Shown here piece after piece: positions 45,746 through 53,796 of a DNA stretch of 54,201 nt. A program made the translations under genes and the position numbers. Under the pieces are notes generated by a model that saw only the letters and a list, made by a program, of their open reading frames with translations, was not told where the DNA came from and made no database searches. The stretch covers positions 1-54,201 of the forward strand of contig DYIY01000021.1 in assembly GCA_020723405.1 (NCBI GenBank), in the 5' to 3' direction. Numbering within the stretch: position 1 is the first letter of the stretch; each line of letters starts with the position of its first letter. This DNA is from Thiobacillus denitrificans. GTDB lineage: Bacteria > Pseudomonadota > Gammaproteobacteria > Burkholderiales > Thiobacillaceae.

Positions 45746-46779
45746 GGCGGCCCCTCGTAGCGGCCGAACTCGAAGGCGGCGTCCAGCATGGCCCGGATGT
45801 TGGCCTCGGGGATGGCCATGGGCATCACCCCGGTGCCGAACAGGAAATGGCCGCCGGGCATGCCGGTCTGGCACATGCGCCGGACCTGCTCCCGGGTTTC
45901 CCGGGGCGTCCAGTGGATGAGCTGGATGTCGTCGAGAACCCCGCAGGTGAGGCCCCGCCCGCCAATCATGGCCTTGGCCTGGGCCAGGTCGGCGCCGGGC
46001 CCCAGGTAGTGGACGGTGATGCCCAGTTCGTCCATGACCTGGGGAATCACGTCATTGAAATCGGTCATGCCGCAGTAATAGACCAGCCCGGCCCGGGGAA
46101 CGCCCTCCAGGTCCCGCTTCATCCAGGGCATGCTGAAGGTCTGGAAGCGTTTGTGGCCGACGAAACGGGTGCTGCCGAAGGGCGTGCTGTACACCAGTAC
46201 GTTGGCCCCGGCGGCCCGGTAGGCGGCCAGTTCCTGGCGGGTCAGTTCGGCGCACTTGGCGAGCAGTTCGTCGCGCAGACCGGCCGGACCACTGAGCAGC
46301 AGTTCCAGCCATTTCTCCATACCCATGAGCAGCACCGGCAGGGTGGTGGAAGCGGTGACATAGGCGCAGATCGGATGGGTGGCCCCCACCTCCCTGCGCA
46401 GGATGTCCAGGCAGGTGGCGGTTTCCGCCCAGGCCGGATGGGCGGTGATGTCCGGGGGAATCTCCAGGCGGGGGATGTCGTCCCAGTCGCGGATCACGAA
46501 ATCCGCCACGTTGGGGGTGCCGGTGTCGTTGAACAGAATCTCCCGGCAACCCAGCAGTTCCGCCTCCTTGCCCACGTAGAACAGGCTCCACACGTTGTCG
46601 TAGCCGTAGCGGCGCATCATGCGCAACTGGCCCTCGGCCACCCGTTCCCCCCGGGCGTAGTAGTCCCGCTGGCTCAGGCCCAGTTCCCGGGCGCCCTGGT
46701 CCAGCAGGTTGCAGAACACCGGAATGCGCGGGGCCGGGGCGCCGGTCACGGCGGCGGCAAGGATTTCCAGGGGCGTCAT
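45742..46779 (-). CDS. UroD/MtaA-family methyltransferase
   Basis: The 345-residue product belongs to the uroporphyrinogen decarboxylase-like methyltransferases (MtaA, MtbA, CmuA, VdmB types). Family marks are RYGYDNVWSLFYVGKEAELLG and an INDxD-like NDTGTPNVADF. Two cysteines of the zinc site are present at 236 (YYCG) and 279 (LTCG). The usual first histidine (HxCG) is tyrosine here. It likely moves a methyl group to or from the corrinoid protein encoded just upstream; the substrate is unknown. It is coupled by ATGA overlaps on both sides. Confidence 0.9.
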   Translation of the reverse strand: MTPLEILAAAVTGAPAPRIPVFCNLLDQGARELGLSQRDYYARGERVAEGQLRMMRRYGYDNVWSLFYVGKEAELLGCREILFNDTGTPNVADFVIRDWDDIPRLEIPPDITAHPAWAETATCLDILRREVGATHPICAYVTASTTLPVLLMGMEKWLELLLSGPAGLRDELLAKCAELTRQELAAYRAAGANVLVYSTPFGSTRFVGHKRFQTFSMPWMKRDLEGVPRAGLVYYCGMTDFNDVIPQVMDELGITVHYLGPGADLAQAKAMIGGRGLTCGVLDDIQLIHWTPRETREQVRRMCQTGMPGGHFLFGTGVMPMAIPEANIRAMLDAAFEFGRYEGPP

Positions 46780-47459
46780 GGCGTGGGGGGCCTGCCCCGC
46801 ACCAGATCGGCGATGACCTTGCCGGCGCTCACCCCGTCCGGGGCCCAGGCGTCGGCCCCCACCTGACGGTAGAGCTCCGGATCGTAGCGGTAGGGGGCGC
46901 CACCCACCACGATGCGGATCCGTTCTTCCAGCCCCCGCTCCCGCAACAGTTGCCGCACCCGCAGACTGCCCTGTTCGCCGGTGGCGGTGTGCACCATCAT
47001 GGCGGAGATGGCGATGACCCGGGCATCCAGGCGCACGGCCTCGTCCACGAAGCGCTCCGCCGGCACGTTCACGCCCAGATCGGTCACGTCCACCATGAGG
47101 GATTTCAGGCAGCCCATGACGATGCGCTTGCCCAGGGAATGCAGGTCGCCGCTGGCGGTGCCGATCACCGCCCGGCCGATGCGCTCCGGCGGGGCCCGGA
47201 ACAGGGGCAGCATCTTCTCGGTGACCTCGGCGGCGATCTGGGCCGTCATGAAATGCTGGGCCAGGTTGGCATCCGGGTCCTGGGTGATGCGCGACATCAT
47301 GTCTTCCACCGCCGGGATCACCACCTTGAACACCACGTCCTCCGGGCACAGCCCCTGGGCCAGTGCGGCATCCACGATCTGGAAGGCCTGGTCCTTGTCC
47401 GTGTCGAACACGGCGTCGTTGTAGGCCTGGATGATGGCGGGTAGATCGACGTGGGGCAT
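46776..47459 (-). CDS. Corrinoid (B12-binding) methyl-carrier protein
   Basis: The 227-residue product has a helical cap domain (about 1-90) and a B12-binding Rossmann domain. The cobalt ligand is His107 in SGDLHSLGKRIV (DxHxxG), and the later glycine motif is VVGGAPYRYD. MtaC/MtbC-type proteins carry a methyl group on cob(III)alamin between two methyltransferases. I prefer the start at 47459, which has GGAG upstream. An in-frame ATG at 47468 and TTG at 47486 are alternatives. A promoter with a 20-bp palindrome lies just upstream. Confidence 0.93.
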   Translation of the reverse strand: MPHVDLPAIIQAYNDAVFDTDKDQAFQIVDAALAQGLCPEDVVFKVVIPAVEDMMSRITQDPDANLAQHFMTAQIAAEVTEKMLPLFRAPPERIGRAVIGTASGDLHSLGKRIVMGCLKSLMVDVTDLGVNVPAERFVDEAVRLDARVIAISAMMVHTATGEQGSLRVRQLLRERGLEERIRIVVGGAPYRYDPELYRQVGADAWAPDGVSAGKVIADLVRGRPPTP

Positions 47460-47498
47460 AGGAAGCATCTCCGGCACCTGCACCAATTCAGTGCCAAC

Positions 47499-47527
47499 AC
47501 TATAACTTTAGTTATAGTCGCTGCCCA
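47499..47527 (-). promoter_or_regulatory. Promoter with perfect 20-bp palindromic operator before the corrinoid genes
   Basis: On the minus strand: -35 TGGGCA (47522-47527), 17-base spacer, -10 TATAGT (47499-47504). The perfect palindrome ACTATAAC-TAAA-GTTATAGT (47499-47518) covers the spacer and the -10 and also contains the stop codon of the activase gene. This position would let a dimeric repressor block transcription. Confidence 0.65.
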
Positions 47528-49145
47528 TGCCAGCAGAAAATCCATCCCGCCAGGGGGTGAGCCGGAGATGCTCGATGAAGGCTTCGTCGTAGTCGGGCGC
47601 CAGGGCCAGGTTGATGCAGCGGGCCCGTCCGGCCACCTCAGCCAGGCGGGACTCCCCGTCCTCGGCCAGGAGCAGGATCTCGCAGCCCGCCAGGCTGGCG
47701 TCGGGCCGGGTGGACAACCGCCCAGGCGGCAGAGGCGGCAGCAGCCCCAGGGACTGGGCATTGAGGGGATCCAAGGTCCGGCCAAAGGCCCCGCAGACGT
47801 GCAGCCGGGCCAGGTCCCGCCAGTGCATGCCCGCCGCGCCCAGCAAGTGGACCATGGCCGCAGCCAGAGCGGCCTTGGCCCGCTGGAAGAGGTCCACGTC
47901 GGCCCCGGTCAGGGCACTGGCCGGCTGGTCCGGGTCCAGCCGGTACCCTTCGGCGCCCGGTGCGGTGGCGAACCGCCCGGAGGCCTTGAGCAGGCCCTCC
48001 CGGCGCAGCAGGGCGATGGCATCCACCAGACCGCTGCCGCAGTAGCCCCGGGCCGGGCCGCCGCCGATCACATCGAGGCGGCTCCCCTGGGCAGCGGCGG
48101 CCACCCCCTGGATGGCCCCGCTTTCCGCCGGCATGCCGTGGCGGATGCCCGTGCCCTCGAAGGCCGGCCCCCCGGGCACCGAGGTGATCCACAGGATCTG
48201 GCCGTCCCACAAGGCCAGTTCGCTGTTGGTGCCCACGTCCAGCAGCAGGGTGCCCGGGGGCGCGGCCAGCATGTCCACGGCCAGCAGGTCGGCCAGCAGG
48301 TCCGAGCCGACGAAACCGGCCAGGGGCGGCACCAGGGCCAGATCGGCATGGGGCAGGTGCCAGGCTGCGCGCCAGACTGCCTCGTCTTCGGGCTGGCAGG
48401 CCAGGGGACGGGACCAGTTGCCCGGCTCCAGCAGTTCGGCCACCCCACGTCCGGCCAGCAGGGCCAGCATGGCCGAATTGCCCACCAGGCGGACCCGGCC
48501 GATCTCGGCCAGCATGGGGGTCACCTCCCCCACGTCCCGGGCCAGGATGTCCCGCAGCCCTTCCAGAATGGCCTGCCGGACCAGGGTCAGCAGTTCCTCG
48601 GCACGGGCCGGGTGGGAACGGGCTGCGGCCAACCGGTTCAGCACGTCGGCACCGAACACCCCCTGGGGGTTGGCGCCCCGCCGGGTGGCGATGCGCTTGC
48701 CCAGGCGGATGTCCCACAAGGCCAGACGAACATGGGTGGTGCCCAGATCCACGGCCAGGCCCAGGGGCGGACCCGCCCAACCGGGCCGGGGCCCCGGCCC
48801 CTCGGCCAGATCGTCCGCAGGCAGGCTTTGCCAGGGCGATGGGGGGGCAGGATGCTCCAGGACCACCACCGCATCGCCCCGGGGACGGGCCTGGCAGGCC
48901 AGGCGCTGGCCCGCATTCCGTTCGCCTGCATCGAGTTTCAGGTATTCCGCCATGGCCGGCGGGTTCACCGGCCCCGCCTGCCAGCGCACCAGACAGGCCC
49001 CGCAGGCACCGCTGCCGCCGCAGGCGGCCCGCACGCGCAGGGGGGTGGCGTCGAGGATTTCCCGCACCGACAGGCCCGGCCGATGGGACACCCGCAGGGT
49101 CTCCCCGTCCCGATGCACGGTCAGCACGAAGGATGTGGCGGTCAT
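47508..49145 (-). CDS. Reductive activator of corrinoid proteins (2Fe-2S + ASKHA, RACE/DUF4445)
   Basis: The 545-residue product reduces inactive Co(II) corrinoid to Co(I) using ATP. The N-terminal plant-type ferredoxin has cysteines 42, 48, 51 (ACGGSGACGAC) and 84 (RLACQA). The ASKHA ATPase domain follows, with GLAVDLGTTHVRLALW and GTLLLDVGTNSELALW. This is the RamA-like/RACE family that activates methanol-, methylamine- or ether-using methyltransferases. The start at 49145 was chosen because it places the ferredoxin at the normal N-terminus; an upstream in-frame ATG at 49178 lacks support. It is followed after 48 bases by the corrinoid gene. Confidence 0.93.
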   Translation of the reverse strand: MTATSFVLTVHRDGETLRVSHRPGLSVREILDATPLRVRAACGGSGACGACLVRWQAGPVNPPAMAEYLKLDAGERNAGQRLACQARPRGDAVVVLEHPAPPSPWQSLPADDLAEGPGPRPGWAGPPLGLAVDLGTTHVRLALWDIRLGKRIATRRGANPQGVFGADVLNRLAAARSHPARAEELLTLVRQAILEGLRDILARDVGEVTPMLAEIGRVRLVGNSAMLALLAGRGVAELLEPGNWSRPLACQPEDEAVWRAAWHLPHADLALVPPLAGFVGSDLLADLLAVDMLAAPPGTLLLDVGTNSELALWDGQILWITSVPGGPAFEGTGIRHGMPAESGAIQGVAAAAQGSRLDVIGGGPARGYCGSGLVDAIALLRREGLLKASGRFATAPGAEGYRLDPDQPASALTGADVDLFQRAKAALAAAMVHLLGAAGMHWRDLARLHVCGAFGRTLDPLNAQSLGLLPPLPPGRLSTRPDASLAGCEILLLAEDGESRLAEVAGRARCINLALAPDYDEAFIEHLRLTPWRDGFSAGMGSDYN

Positions 49146-49268
49146 GGGCACAACCCCGTGGACATAGGGCCCCGGCACACCGCCGGACAGTACGCTGTCT
49201 CACATCGCCGGCCGGAATGCGGGTGATAATGGGCACGCCCAAGCCACCGTCCACCGTCGCAGCCCGCC

Positions 49269-51791
49269 GTGCCCTCCTCCTCCAGCCTAGCCCCCTTCCC
49301 CCCGGCTGACTATCCCGATCTCCCGAGCAACTGGGACGAGATGTGGGACCCGGCCGCCGGCGTGCGCCCCCACTGGGCGGAACTGGTGTCGGGCCTTTCC
49401 GGGCTGGGTGCCCGGGACTGGGCGGCGCGCAACCAGCGCATCAAGCGGCTGTTGCGGGAAAACGGCGTCACCTACCACGTCTATGACGACCCCCGGGGCT
49501 ATTCCCGCACCTGGGAACTGGACCCCCTGCCCCTGGTGCTGGACGCCGCCGAGTGGCAGACCATCGAGGCGGGCCTGGACCAGCGGGCCCGCCTGCTGGA
49601 CCTGCTGCTGCGCGACCTCTACGGCCCCCAGCAAGCCCTGCGCCGGGGCCTGCTGCCGCCGGAACTGATCCTGGCCCACGCCGGCTACCTGCGCCCCTTG
49701 CAGGGTGCCCTGCCCACCGGCCGGCGCCAGCTCATCTTCTACGCCGCCGATCTGGTGCGGGGCCCGGACGGCCGCGTCTGGGTCATGGCCGACCGCACCC
49801 AGTCCCCCTCCGGTGCCGGCTACGCCCTGGAAAACCGTTCGGTCATGGCACGCACCTTCCCCGAGTTCCTGGAAGGCGACCGGGTCACCCGGCTCAACGC
49901 CTGGCTGGACGCCGTACAGGCCACCCTCAACGGCCTGGCCCCCTGGTCCCGGGAAATGCCCCAGGTCGTGGTGCTCACCCCCGGCCCGGCCAACGAAACC
50001 TACTTCGAGCATGCCTATCTGGCGGCCCGCCTGGGCTACACCCTGGCCCAGGGCGACGACCTGACGGTGAAGGACGGCCGGGTCTGGCTGAAGACCGTGG
50101 AAGGCCTGAAACCGGTGGACGTGATCCTGCGCCGCCTGGATGAAGAATGGTGCGACCCCCTGGAACTACGCCAGGATTCCCGCCTGGGCACCGCCGGCCT
50201 GGTGGAAGCCGTGCGCCGGGGCAGCGTGGCCCTGGCCAACCCCCTGGGCAGCGGCCTGCTGGAAAACCCGGCCATCCTGCCCTTCCTGCCCGCCCTGGCC
50301 CGGCACCTGCTGGGCGAAGAACTGCTGCTGCCCACCGCCGCCACCTGGTGGTGCGGCCAGGAAAAGGAACGCAAGTACGTGCTGGCCAACCTGAACCGGC
50401 TGGTCATCAAGCCCATCAACCGGGGCCTGTCCAGCGAAACCGTGTTCGGCGGCGACCTGGACCGGCGCCAACTGGCCGCCTGGAAGGCCCGCATCCAGGC
50501 CGAACCCCACCTCTACGTGGGCCAGGAACCCCTCTCCCTGTCCACCGTCCCCGCCATCCAGGCCGGCCGCATGGTGCCCCACCGGGCCAGCCTGCGGACC
50601 TTCGCCGTGGGCCGGGCCGAAGACGAAGGCTACGCCGTGCTGCCCGGGGGCCTCACCCGTTGCGTAGCGGGTGGCAAGCTCTCGGGCCAGAGCGGCGCCC
50701 TCAACAAGGACACCTGGATCGTCCCCGCCCAGGCCAGCCAGGCCGTGCTGCGCGCCCCCCCCCGACGCCGGGAGCAGAGCCTGCTCACCAGCCGGGCCGC
50801 CGACAACCTGTTCTGGGCCGGCCGCTACCTGGAGCGGGCCGAAGCCGTAGCCCGCCTGCTGCGCACCGTGCTGGACGGCCTGTGGGAAGAGGAAACCGCC
50901 CCGGGCCTGGCCCCGGTGCTCACCGCCCTCATGGCCCTCATGGGCTACGCCCCGGGCCAATGCGGCTGCGGCGACCGGCCCGACCTGGCCGCCTGCGTGC
51001 GGGAACTCACCACCCTGGGCGAGCGCCCCGGCAACCTGGCCCAGACCGTCCGCGCCCTGCTGGGCTGCGCCTACGGCACCCGGGAATACTGGTCCGTGGC
51101 CATCTGGCGGCTGCTGGACCGGGTGGAACGGGACTGGGGCCAGGGCAGCAAGCGGCCCAAGCGGGTCACCCCCAGCCAGGAACGCACCGACCTCTGGCTG
51201 GGCCGGCTCATCGACACCCTGGCCGGCCTGGCCGGCCTGGCCTCGGAAACCCTGCCCCGGGAATCGGCCTTCCGTTTCTTCGACCTGGGCCGCCGTGTGG
51301 AACGGGGCCTCACCCAAGCCACCCTGCTGGCCCACACCCTGGATTCCCGGCTCGGCGGCGAAGCCGAACGGGAAAGCCTCTCCCTGGTCCTGCAAAGCGC
51401 CGACAGCCTGGTCACCTTCCGCCGCCGCTACCGCACCGAACCCTTCCTGGCCGGCGTACTGGAACTGCTGCTGTGGGACGGCGACAGCCCCCGCTCCCTG
51501 CTCTATCAGTTGAAGACCGCCCGCCGCCACCTGGCCGAACTCTCCCACGCCAGCCTGCGCAGCAACGCCGAGCGCCTGCTGTTCAGCGCCGAAGACCGGC
51601 TCTACGCCACGGAAAACACCATCACCGACCTGCACGTGGACGCCGATGAACGGTTGCTGCTGAGCACCACACTGGGGGAACTGCGCAGCCTGCTGGCCGG
51701 CACCTCCGACGCCATCGGCCACACCTGGTTCACCCACGTCCAGGAACTGCACGCCCTGCGGCCCCTGCCGCCTGAACCCGAAGAGGACTGA
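49269..51791 (+). CDS. Circularly permuted ATP-grasp / alpha-E domain fusion
   Basis: The 840-residue product joins a circularly permuted ATP-grasp ligase (about 1-495; motifs GVTYHVYDDPRGYSRTWELD, DRTQSPSGAGYALENR, NANET-like GPANETYFEHAYLAARLG, RLVIKPINRGLSSETVFGG) to an alpha-E domain (about 505-835; LTSRAADNLFWAGRYLERAE). The two domains are often separate genes. They form a predicted amide-bond-forming system with transglutaminases. The frame starts with GTG at 49269, and an in-frame ATG at 49341 is also possible. The transglutaminase gene follows after 2 bases. Confidence 0.92.
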   Translation: MPSSSSLAPFPPADYPDLPSNWDEMWDPAAGVRPHWAELVSGLSGLGARDWAARNQRIKRLLRENGVTYHVYDDPRGYSRTWELDPLPLVLDAAEWQTIEAGLDQRARLLDLLLRDLYGPQQALRRGLLPPELILAHAGYLRPLQGALPTGRRQLIFYAADLVRGPDGRVWVMADRTQSPSGAGYALENRSVMARTFPEFLEGDRVTRLNAWLDAVQATLNGLAPWSREMPQVVVLTPGPANETYFEHAYLAARLGYTLAQGDDLTVKDGRVWLKTVEGLKPVDVILRRLDEEWCDPLELRQDSRLGTAGLVEAVRRGSVALANPLGSGLLENPAILPFLPALARHLLGEELLLPTAATWWCGQEKERKYVLANLNRLVIKPINRGLSSETVFGGDLDRRQLAAWKARIQAEPHLYVGQEPLSLSTVPAIQAGRMVPHRASLRTFAVGRAEDEGYAVLPGGLTRCVAGGKLSGQSGALNKDTWIVPAQASQAVLRAPPRRREQSLLTSRAADNLFWAGRYLERAEAVARLLRTVLDGLWEEETAPGLAPVLTALMALMGYAPGQCGCGDRPDLAACVRELTTLGERPGNLAQTVRALLGCAYGTREYWSVAIWRLLDRVERDWGQGSKRPKRVTPSQERTDLWLGRLIDTLAGLAGLASETLPRESAFRFFDLGRRVERGLTQATLLAHTLDSRLGGEAERESLSLVLQSADSLVTFRRRYRTEPFLAGVLELLLWDGDSPRSLLYQLKTARRHLAELSHASLRSNAERLLFSAEDRLYATENTITDLHVDADERLLLSTTLGELRSLLAGTSDAIGHTWFTHVQELHALRPLPPEPEED

Positions 51792-51793
51792 GC

Positions 51794-52687
51794 GTGCCCA
51801 TCTTCCGCGTCGAACACAGCAGCCACTACCACTACCCGGGGGAAGTGGGCCTCAACTACGGCGAAGCCCGCCTGCTGCCCCGGGACACCCCGGGCCAGAC
51901 CGTTCTGGACCGGCGCCTGGAACTCAATCCCCGGGTGGACGACCTGCACCAGCGGGACGACCCCTGGGGCAACCGGGTGGCCTGGTTCTGCCTGCGCCAA
52001 CCCCACCGGGAGCTCACCGTCACCGCCGTCAGCCGCATCGCCCGCCGCCCCCCCGGCGGCAGTCCCGGCGAACCCGTGGCCTGGGAAAGCGTGGCCGACA
52101 CCCTGGCCGGCCCGGCCCCCACTGAGCCGGAACGGCAAGGCGACTGGCTGGCCGCCCGGGAATGCCGCCTGGCCTCGCCCCTGGTGCCCCTGATTCCCCG
52201 GGCCAGGGATTACGTCAGCAGCAGCTTCCCCCCCGACCGCCCCCTGGACGAAGCCCTGGCCGACCTGTGCGCCCGCATCCAGGCCGACTACCGCTACCAG
52301 CCCTACGCCACCGGCATCGACACCCCCATCAGCGAAGTCCTGGAAAAACGCCACGGCGTCTGCCAGGACTTCGCCCACCTGGCCCTGGCCGGCCTGCGCG
52401 GCCTGGGCCTTGCCGCCCGCTACGTGAGCGGCTACCTGGAAACCACCCCCCCGGAAGGTCAGCCCCGCCTGGAAGGCGCAGACGCCTCCCACGCCTGGAT
52501 CGCCGTCTGGCACCCGGACGGCCGCTGGCTGGACTTCGACCCCACCAACGGCAGCCCCACCGGCGAAGGCCACCTGACCCTGGCCTGGGGCCGGGACTAC
52601 GCCGACGTGGCCCCCCTCAAGGGCGTCATCGTCGGCGGCGCCAGCCACCGCCTGGAAGTGGGCGTCACCGTCACCCGGGAAGCCTGA
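51794..52687 (+). CDS. Transglutaminase-like cysteine protease family protein
   Basis: The 297-residue product has a bacterial transglutaminase N-terminal domain (MPIFRVEHSSHYHYPGEVGL) and a core with catalytic Cys (KRHGVCQDFAHLAL), His (ASHAWIAVW) and Asp (LDFDPTNG). Members hydrolyse or form amide bonds in peptides. It begins with GTG two bases after the ATP-grasp stop. It is a stand-alone relative of the N-terminal part of the DUF2126 fusion at 37078. Confidence 0.92.
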   Translation: MPIFRVEHSSHYHYPGEVGLNYGEARLLPRDTPGQTVLDRRLELNPRVDDLHQRDDPWGNRVAWFCLRQPHRELTVTAVSRIARRPPGGSPGEPVAWESVADTLAGPAPTEPERQGDWLAARECRLASPLVPLIPRARDYVSSSFPPDRPLDEALADLCARIQADYRYQPYATGIDTPISEVLEKRHGVCQDFAHLALAGLRGLGLAARYVSGYLETTPPEGQPRLEGADASHAWIAVWHPDGRWLDFDPTNGSPTGEGHLTLAWGRDYADVAPLKGVIVGGASHRLEVGVTVTREA

Positions 52688-52698
52688 ACCCCGCCGCC

Positions 52699-53427
52699 AT
52701 GAAACCCAAGCGTCCCCTCTGCATCATCAAGGCCGGCGGCACCTTCCCCGAAACCGCCAGGCTGGCCGGCGACTTCGAACAGTGGATCACCACTGGCCTG
52801 GGTCCCCACATCCCCGCCCCCAACGTGGTGGACGCCCGCCACGCCAACACCCTGCCCACTCCGGGGCACTGCGCCGGCGTCCTCATCACCGGCTCCCACG
52901 CCATGGTCACCGACGACCGCCCCTGGATCGCCCGCCTGTCCGACTGGCTGGGGGAACGGGTGGCCGACGGCACCCCCATCCTTGGCATCTGCTTCGGCCA
53001 CCAGCTCCTGGCCCAGGCCGTGGGTGGCCGGGTGGACTACCACCCGGGCGGCATGGAAATCGGCACCGTGGAAGTGGGCCTCACCCCCGCTGCCGCCGGC
53101 GACCCCCTGTTCGCCGGCCTGCCCACCCGCTTCGCCGCCCACACCGTCCACGCCCAGAGCGTCCGCCAGCCCCCCTCCTGCGCCGTGCTGCTGGCCCGCA
53201 ACGACTTCGAAGCCGTGCACGCCTTCCGCATCGGCGAACGCGCCTGGGGCGTCCAGTTCCACCCGGAATTCGACACCCAGCGCATGACCCACTACGTGGA
53301 CCGCCTGGCCCCCGACCTGCGCGCCGCCGGCCGCGACCCGGACACCCTGCGACAGTCCATCGCCCCCACGCCCGATTCCGCCGCCCTTCTCCCCCGCTTC
53401 GCCCGCCTGGCCTACGCCGCCGACTGA
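52699..53427 (+). CDS. Glutamine amidotransferase class I family protein
   Basis: The 242-residue stand-alone GATase has VLITGSHAMVTDD, nucleophile cysteine in LGICFGHQLLAQAVGG near residue 97, and the His-Glu pair in GVQFHPEFD. It resembles GMP-synthase-like (YfeJ/GuaA-type) amidotransferases without a synthetase domain. Located 11 bases after the transglutaminase, it could supply ammonia for, or hydrolyse gamma-glutamyl bonds of, the peptide system. That is inference. Confidence 0.9.
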   Translation: MKPKRPLCIIKAGGTFPETARLAGDFEQWITTGLGPHIPAPNVVDARHANTLPTPGHCAGVLITGSHAMVTDDRPWIARLSDWLGERVADGTPILGICFGHQLLAQAVGGRVDYHPGGMEIGTVEVGLTPAAAGDPLFAGLPTRFAAHTVHAQSVRQPPSCAVLLARNDFEAVHAFRIGERAWGVQFHPEFDTQRMTHYVDRLAPDLRAAGRDPDTLRQSIAPTPDSAALLPRFARLAYAAD

Positions 53428-53646
53428 AAAGCCCTTCCCCCGCCGAGGGAGAGATAGGAGAGCGGGACGCAGGCAGGACCACCGAGTCACAAAGTTGAGG
53501 GGCCCACACCTTTTCAGACCGCCGTGAACCGGCGTATCTTTTCAACCGAAACGTGCAGCCCGATCCCGGACCGCACCAAAAAAGCAATCGTAGAGGTCTA
53601 CAAACACGTGCTTCACCAAGCACGACACACATGCGGAGGAAACGGA

Positions 53647-53706
53647 ATGCACATTCGGCACGAACCAGCTTATTGGACACGTGCACCATATAAAACAGGA
53701 GGTTAG
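53647..53706 (+). CDS. Possible 19-residue leader peptide
   Basis: ATG preceded by GGAGGAAACGG, coding MHIRHEPAYWTRAPYKTGG and ending in TAG three bases before the next small frame. No family. Reported because of the excellent Shine-Dalgarno and the tandem arrangement with the following frame; it could be fortuitous. Confidence 0.3.
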   Translation: MHIRHEPAYWTRAPYKTGG

Positions 53707-53741
53707 AACATGCCCCCAGCTTACCGGACATGTCCAATAAG
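53669..53741. repeat. Inverted and direct repeat pair left of the cassette
   Basis: CTTATTGGACACGT (53669-53682) and ACATGTCCAATAAG (53728-53741) are inverted arms with one mismatch. The same region also holds a direct repeat: CCAGCTTATTGGACACGT and CCAGCTTACCGGACATGT. The second copy contains the perfect palindrome GGACATGTCC, and the first is centred on CACGTG. They could be integrase- or regulator-binding sites, or a translational switch around the AGGAGG at 53697-53702. Confidence 0.65.
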
Positions 53742-53796
53742 ACTTTTACCCCGACAAGTGTCGGCGACTACACGTTATGTCGCAAACCATGGCTAA
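53710..53796 (+). CDS. Possible 28-residue peptide overlapping the cassette gene start
   Basis: ATG with AGGAGG at ideal spacing (AGGAGG-TTAGAAC-ATG). The frame starts MPPAYRTCPIRLL and stops at 53796, inside the start region of the cassette gene (ATG at 53777 and 53789). It may provide translational coupling for the cassette gene, which lacks its own ribosome-binding site. It has no known family. Confidence 0.35.
   Translation: MPPAYRTCPIRLLPRQVSATTRYVANHG

Larger units (their letters stand above)
53428..53774. other. AT-richer junction between the chromosome and the integron cassette
   Basis: This stretch has no confident protein gene. Its base composition shifts from the GC-rich genome to a more balanced one. 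It holds several short hairpins: CGCCG/CGGCG near 53522-53534, GTAGAGGTCTAC at 53590-53601, and CGTGCTT-CACC-AAGCACG at 53607-53624. It also holds two tiny frames with strong ribosome-binding sites and a pair of related palindromes listed separately. It may include the attI site or a degenerate cassette; no integrase gene is seen to its left. Confidence 0.6.

Noticed and set aside
53524-53706. A 60-codon GTG-initiated protein
   Set aside because: It has no ribosome-binding site or family features and only its last 19 codons follow a strong Shine-Dalgarno; the short version is listed instead.
53669-53774. A second attC site ending at GTTATGT
   Set aside because: The inverted arms end 33 bases before the core site instead of 5-6, and no RYYYAAC partner fits, so the upstream segment is not a canonical attC.
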